Below, piece after piece: positions 61,062 to 64,000 of a stretch of DNA of 64,000 bases (position 1 is its first letter; every line of letters starts with the position of its first letter). This DNA comes from Sorghum bicolor (lineage: Eukaryota > Streptophyta > Magnoliopsida > Poales > Poaceae). The stretch spans positions 11,663,144 to 11,727,143 of the forward strand of contig NC_012878.2 of NCBI RefSeq assembly GCF_000003195.3, in the 5' to 3' direction. The translations under genes and the position numbers were made by a program. Below the pieces are notes generated by a model. The model did no database searches. It was not told where the DNA came from and saw nothing but the letters and a program-made list of their open reading frames with translations.

Positions 61062-64000
61062 TGTGGCAGAACCCCCTAAGTGTTTGGGCCCACCGGCACC
61101 TGCCATTGTCCTAAGGACCTCTGACGGTGATGCCGGGAGTCCTCCCACTTTAGAAGTCCGATGAGCCTTACTGTGCGCTCATTCCACTGCTACCTGTGGC
61201 GTACCAAGCTGACTCGTCCTGACCACTGATAATGGTCAACAACGAGAACTGCTTCTTCTCGCCCTTACAGGATAGCAAGTGGCCACCTTAACACCAGGAT
61301 CATTCGTTGCGAAGATAAAGCAGTAACTCAACGACACAAGACCGAAATAGTATTTCAGAGTGAAACAGCGGAAGTATTACATAACATAATTTACAAAAGG
61401 AGTTCTTCCAAGTAACAGAGTGTTATTACAAGCCTGGTCCAGCGGAGCAACTTAAACTTTAGTAGAGACACAACAAATTTACAGACCCTGCCCATGGGTC
61501 ACGCTCACTCTTCTTCGTCGTCAACCTCGACGACGGTAACACAACAGGGCCCGAAACAAGTCGGCTCCTGAGCTTCACCTGCAACAGGGGTGTGGAAACC
61601 CTGAGTACGGGAGTACTCAACAAGACTTATCCGACGGGAAAAGAGGAGAATTTAGGGATGCAGGCTTAGGGTAGACAAGGGGTGGCTGAGCAAGGAGCCA
61701 AAGTGTTTTGCGGAAAAGCTTACTAGTAGTGCATCCTTATTTTCAAGTTTTACCCTGAATCCCTCCCTCGCGGAGGCAGAAGAATTCGAGGATAGTCTAA
61801 CTAGTTGTTCCCCACAGACGAATCCGTGAGTTCCTAACCTTATCATTAAGTATTATTTATTGATGGTCATAGCTTCATGTCGCTATGAGTCCGGGAATTG
61901 GGATCCGAACCTCATGAGACAATTTCCCTTTTCTCATTTTATCACTTAGTTGCATATTTAACTACGATGAGGGTCGAAGGAATTGAGTCTCCCAATCGGG
62001 GAGCAACGACGATTCGAATCGCTTAGCAATCCAGCTGGAGTTCCTAACCACCCGACATATGTAGAACCAAATCTTGCATATATCAACCCAAATCAAGCTC
62101 TCCCCAAATTTGACCAGGTTCGCGGCACCCGAGAGCACAGTACTCCACCATCCTACAGCCGATCTAGACGTTTCCCGGTCATCTCAGATCCGTAAGGTGG
62201 GTACACACTACTCTCGCCATCTTTCCACTCCCAGTGCGCGAGTAGCTGTTCGCGTCGAGGGATCACAAGACCGGGCTTACCCGTGGCAAGTGGCTAGTAC
62301 TATAAATTCTCAACCCAGCAGGCCATCAACGGACCGGTCCTTAACCGACACAGTTGGAGACACTACTTTAAGACTCCATTCTTAAAGCAAGTCCACCGAC
62401 CGGTCTCAAGTTGAAACATCATTGGCCATAAGTGTATCCCACAACAACCCTTCAAACTTTCTTGTTTGAAAACCTATCTAGTAGCAGGGCTAAGCATCGC
62501 TACGCAGTTTTAAAATAAAACAGGTATCAAGGACAGGATAACAGATATCAAGGTAGTAAATGAAGCAAGTAGGTTAACCCAATTCTCCACTACTTAATGC
62601 AGCATTTTCAATTCATAAGTGATAAAAGATTTAAAACACCAAGGAGGGGTTAATGCATCCGGGGCTTGCCTTGGTTGCAGGGCAGAGAGGGACCCTCGGA
62701 GACTTCCCAAGTCTCGGATCCGACTTCCTCGAACGAAGCACCGACCTCGGGGTTCGGTTCAATGGGCGCCCCTTCGGTCACGGACACTATACGCAAAATG
62801 ATGAATGCTTATGATATGCGTGTGGCAATTATGCAAGATGGACCGAATTAAGTACAATTTGCCTATTTAATGCAATACAGAATTGTCACTAAATAAAGTT
62901 GTTTAATAACTTAATATTTTTACCCAAGAGGTTTCATCTGTAAATTAAGTCTTTACTTAACTCATAATTATCTTACATTAAGTAATTATTAAACCTATTT
63001 ACCTTAATTAATTCTTAATTAATTACTAATGACAGTAATTAAGCATTAAGGCTAAACAATACTTAATTGCTAGAGGTCATTAGGGTCAATGACCTCAGGT
63101 CATCACATAATCCCAAAATCACTCAACCCTAATTATGAGGATTTAAATGATCACTATTTAATTATTTTGGAATTATTACTTAAGTGTTAAATAAGGGTTT
63201 ATTAATATTCTAATCAAACATTATCCAAATGACACCAAATTTTGTGTGGAGCCAGGGAATACCACTCAGAGGCTCCCCACAATTTTTGGTGATTTTTGGA
63301 CATACAAATAAATTATTAAAATTCCTAGAAGTTTTATTTACTAATTAAAAGAGCAAATTTTTATACACTTGCAAACTGTTAGAAAACAGAACCTAATATT
63401 TTTCTTGGGTTCTACACATTTCAGGGAATTTACACAGAAATTTCCATGATTTTTGGATTACCACACAATTTATTACACAATTTCAAACATCAAACATTTT
63501 TAAACAAAAAGGAAAAAGAGAAAGTGCACTGTGCTGCTCTGGCGGCTTGCTTGGATCCGGCCCAAGACGGCCCGCGAGCTCTCCCGCGTCGCGCGCGCGG
63601 GCGCTGCCCTCACACACGGCCGCTGACGGGCGGGTCCCGCCCGTCAGAGGCGTCTTCTTCCTCTCGCCACCGCTCCGGTGAGCATAAGCTCCGCGCCGGT
63701 GAGCTCCCGGCTTCCGCAGCGAGGCGCGCTAGCTTCCCCGGTCCCTCGCGCACCCGTAGACCCCCTTTACACCCGCTCTATCTTGCCCTAGCCTCCGCGA
63801 CCACGGGCACGGCGGACGGCCGCTTCGGCCGAGCAAACGCCGGCCGCCCCAGGCGAGTAGAGTGCGAATTGAGCAACGCAAAAGTTTCGGTGGCTCACCG
63901 CGGTTCTAGTGGAGCAAGAATCGGCAGTGGAAAGGCGTGGAGCGAAGCTGGCCACGGTGGAGGTGCTTGCGGCGGCTCTCCGGCCGGAGTTGGAGAAGAG
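61062..64000 (-). repeat. 5' LTR of element 4 (partial, continues off-window)
   Basis: Matches 50725-53922 once the gap and duplication there are removed. It provides the uninterrupted reference for the broken stretch of the other LTR. Its remaining ~1.1 kb lies beyond the window. Confidence 0.93.

Larger units (their letters stand above)
50725..64000 (-). mobile_element. Element 4: Tekay-type chromovirus (Ty3/gypsy), 5' LTR continues beyond window
   Basis: Minus-strand element with ~4.1 kb LTRs (50725-55040 and 61062 onward), an iMet-type primer site, an extra ORF with an H3-like tail, an open gag-pol frame with a C-terminal chromodomain, and a purine tract. It is inserted in the 3' LTR of element 1. 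Over the ~2.9 kb of LTR that can be compared I noticed only three substitutions (at 51151, 52091 and 52485), so the insertion is very recent. All catalytic motifs appear intact, so it may be autonomous. Confidence 0.92.

Overview
The window is plant nuclear DNA from a grass. A Sorghum-like (Andropogoneae) source is my inference. It rests on a Tourist-type MITE family that is abundant in sorghum, on CACTA and Stowaway remnants, and on a stack of Ty3/gypsy LTR retrotransposons of the Tat, Athila and Tekay lineages. There are no bacterial features, CRISPR arrays, rRNA genes or tRNA genes. Repeats dominate. Only one convincing host gene is present.

Left part. 1-6101 is a non-autonomous LTR element: two ~2.6 kb LTRs around a ~0.96 kb interior with no recognisable gag or pol, and the 5' LTR is cut by the window edge. 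6102-6735 holds a short unidentified coding fragment. 6736-8402 is a non-autonomous CACTA-like transposon with an internal array of degenerate repeats. 8552-8794 is a Tourist-like MITE. 8795-10854 shows no gene I can support. 10855-14028 (minus) is a five-exon gene whose splice sites and phases all agree. It predicts an 839-residue, repeat-rich, largely disordered protein with a central C-x2-C-x3-RE ... RGR-x3-EWV module. A ~130 bp (CA)n microsatellite fills much of its intron 2. 14653-14862 is a Stowaway-like MITE, and 15456-15683 is the end of a second CACTA-type element.

Right part, one nested stack. Element 1 (Tat lineage, plus strand) starts at 15684 and its 3' LTR runs off the right edge because other elements sit inside it. 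Inside it lie: element 2 (same family, minus strand, 21943-34332, inserted in pol); a solo LTR (36138-37769); an Athila-like element without reverse transcriptase (39228-48492); and, inside its 3' LTR, element 4, a Tekay chromovirus (minus strand, 50725 to beyond 64000) with a 1510-codon open polyprotein and nearly identical LTRs. Target-site duplications confirm three of these insertions (gcatg/acatg, ttcag and gtgat).

Biology. Both Tat elements carry, antisense to gag-pol and between pol and the 3' LTR, a spliced gene for a plant mobile domain (PMD) protein with its own TATA box. The convergent 3' ends of this gene and pol are separated by two small palindromes. The motif ATCGGC/GCCGAT is scattered densely through LTRs, coding sequence and introns of this family. 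Element 4 encodes, between its primer site and gag, a 234-residue protein whose first ~25 residues closely resemble the histone H3 tail, followed by a coiled coil and an acidic tail. That H3-tail mimic is the most striking observation here. The left LTR of element 4 contains a 100-N assembly gap with an artefactual-looking duplication.
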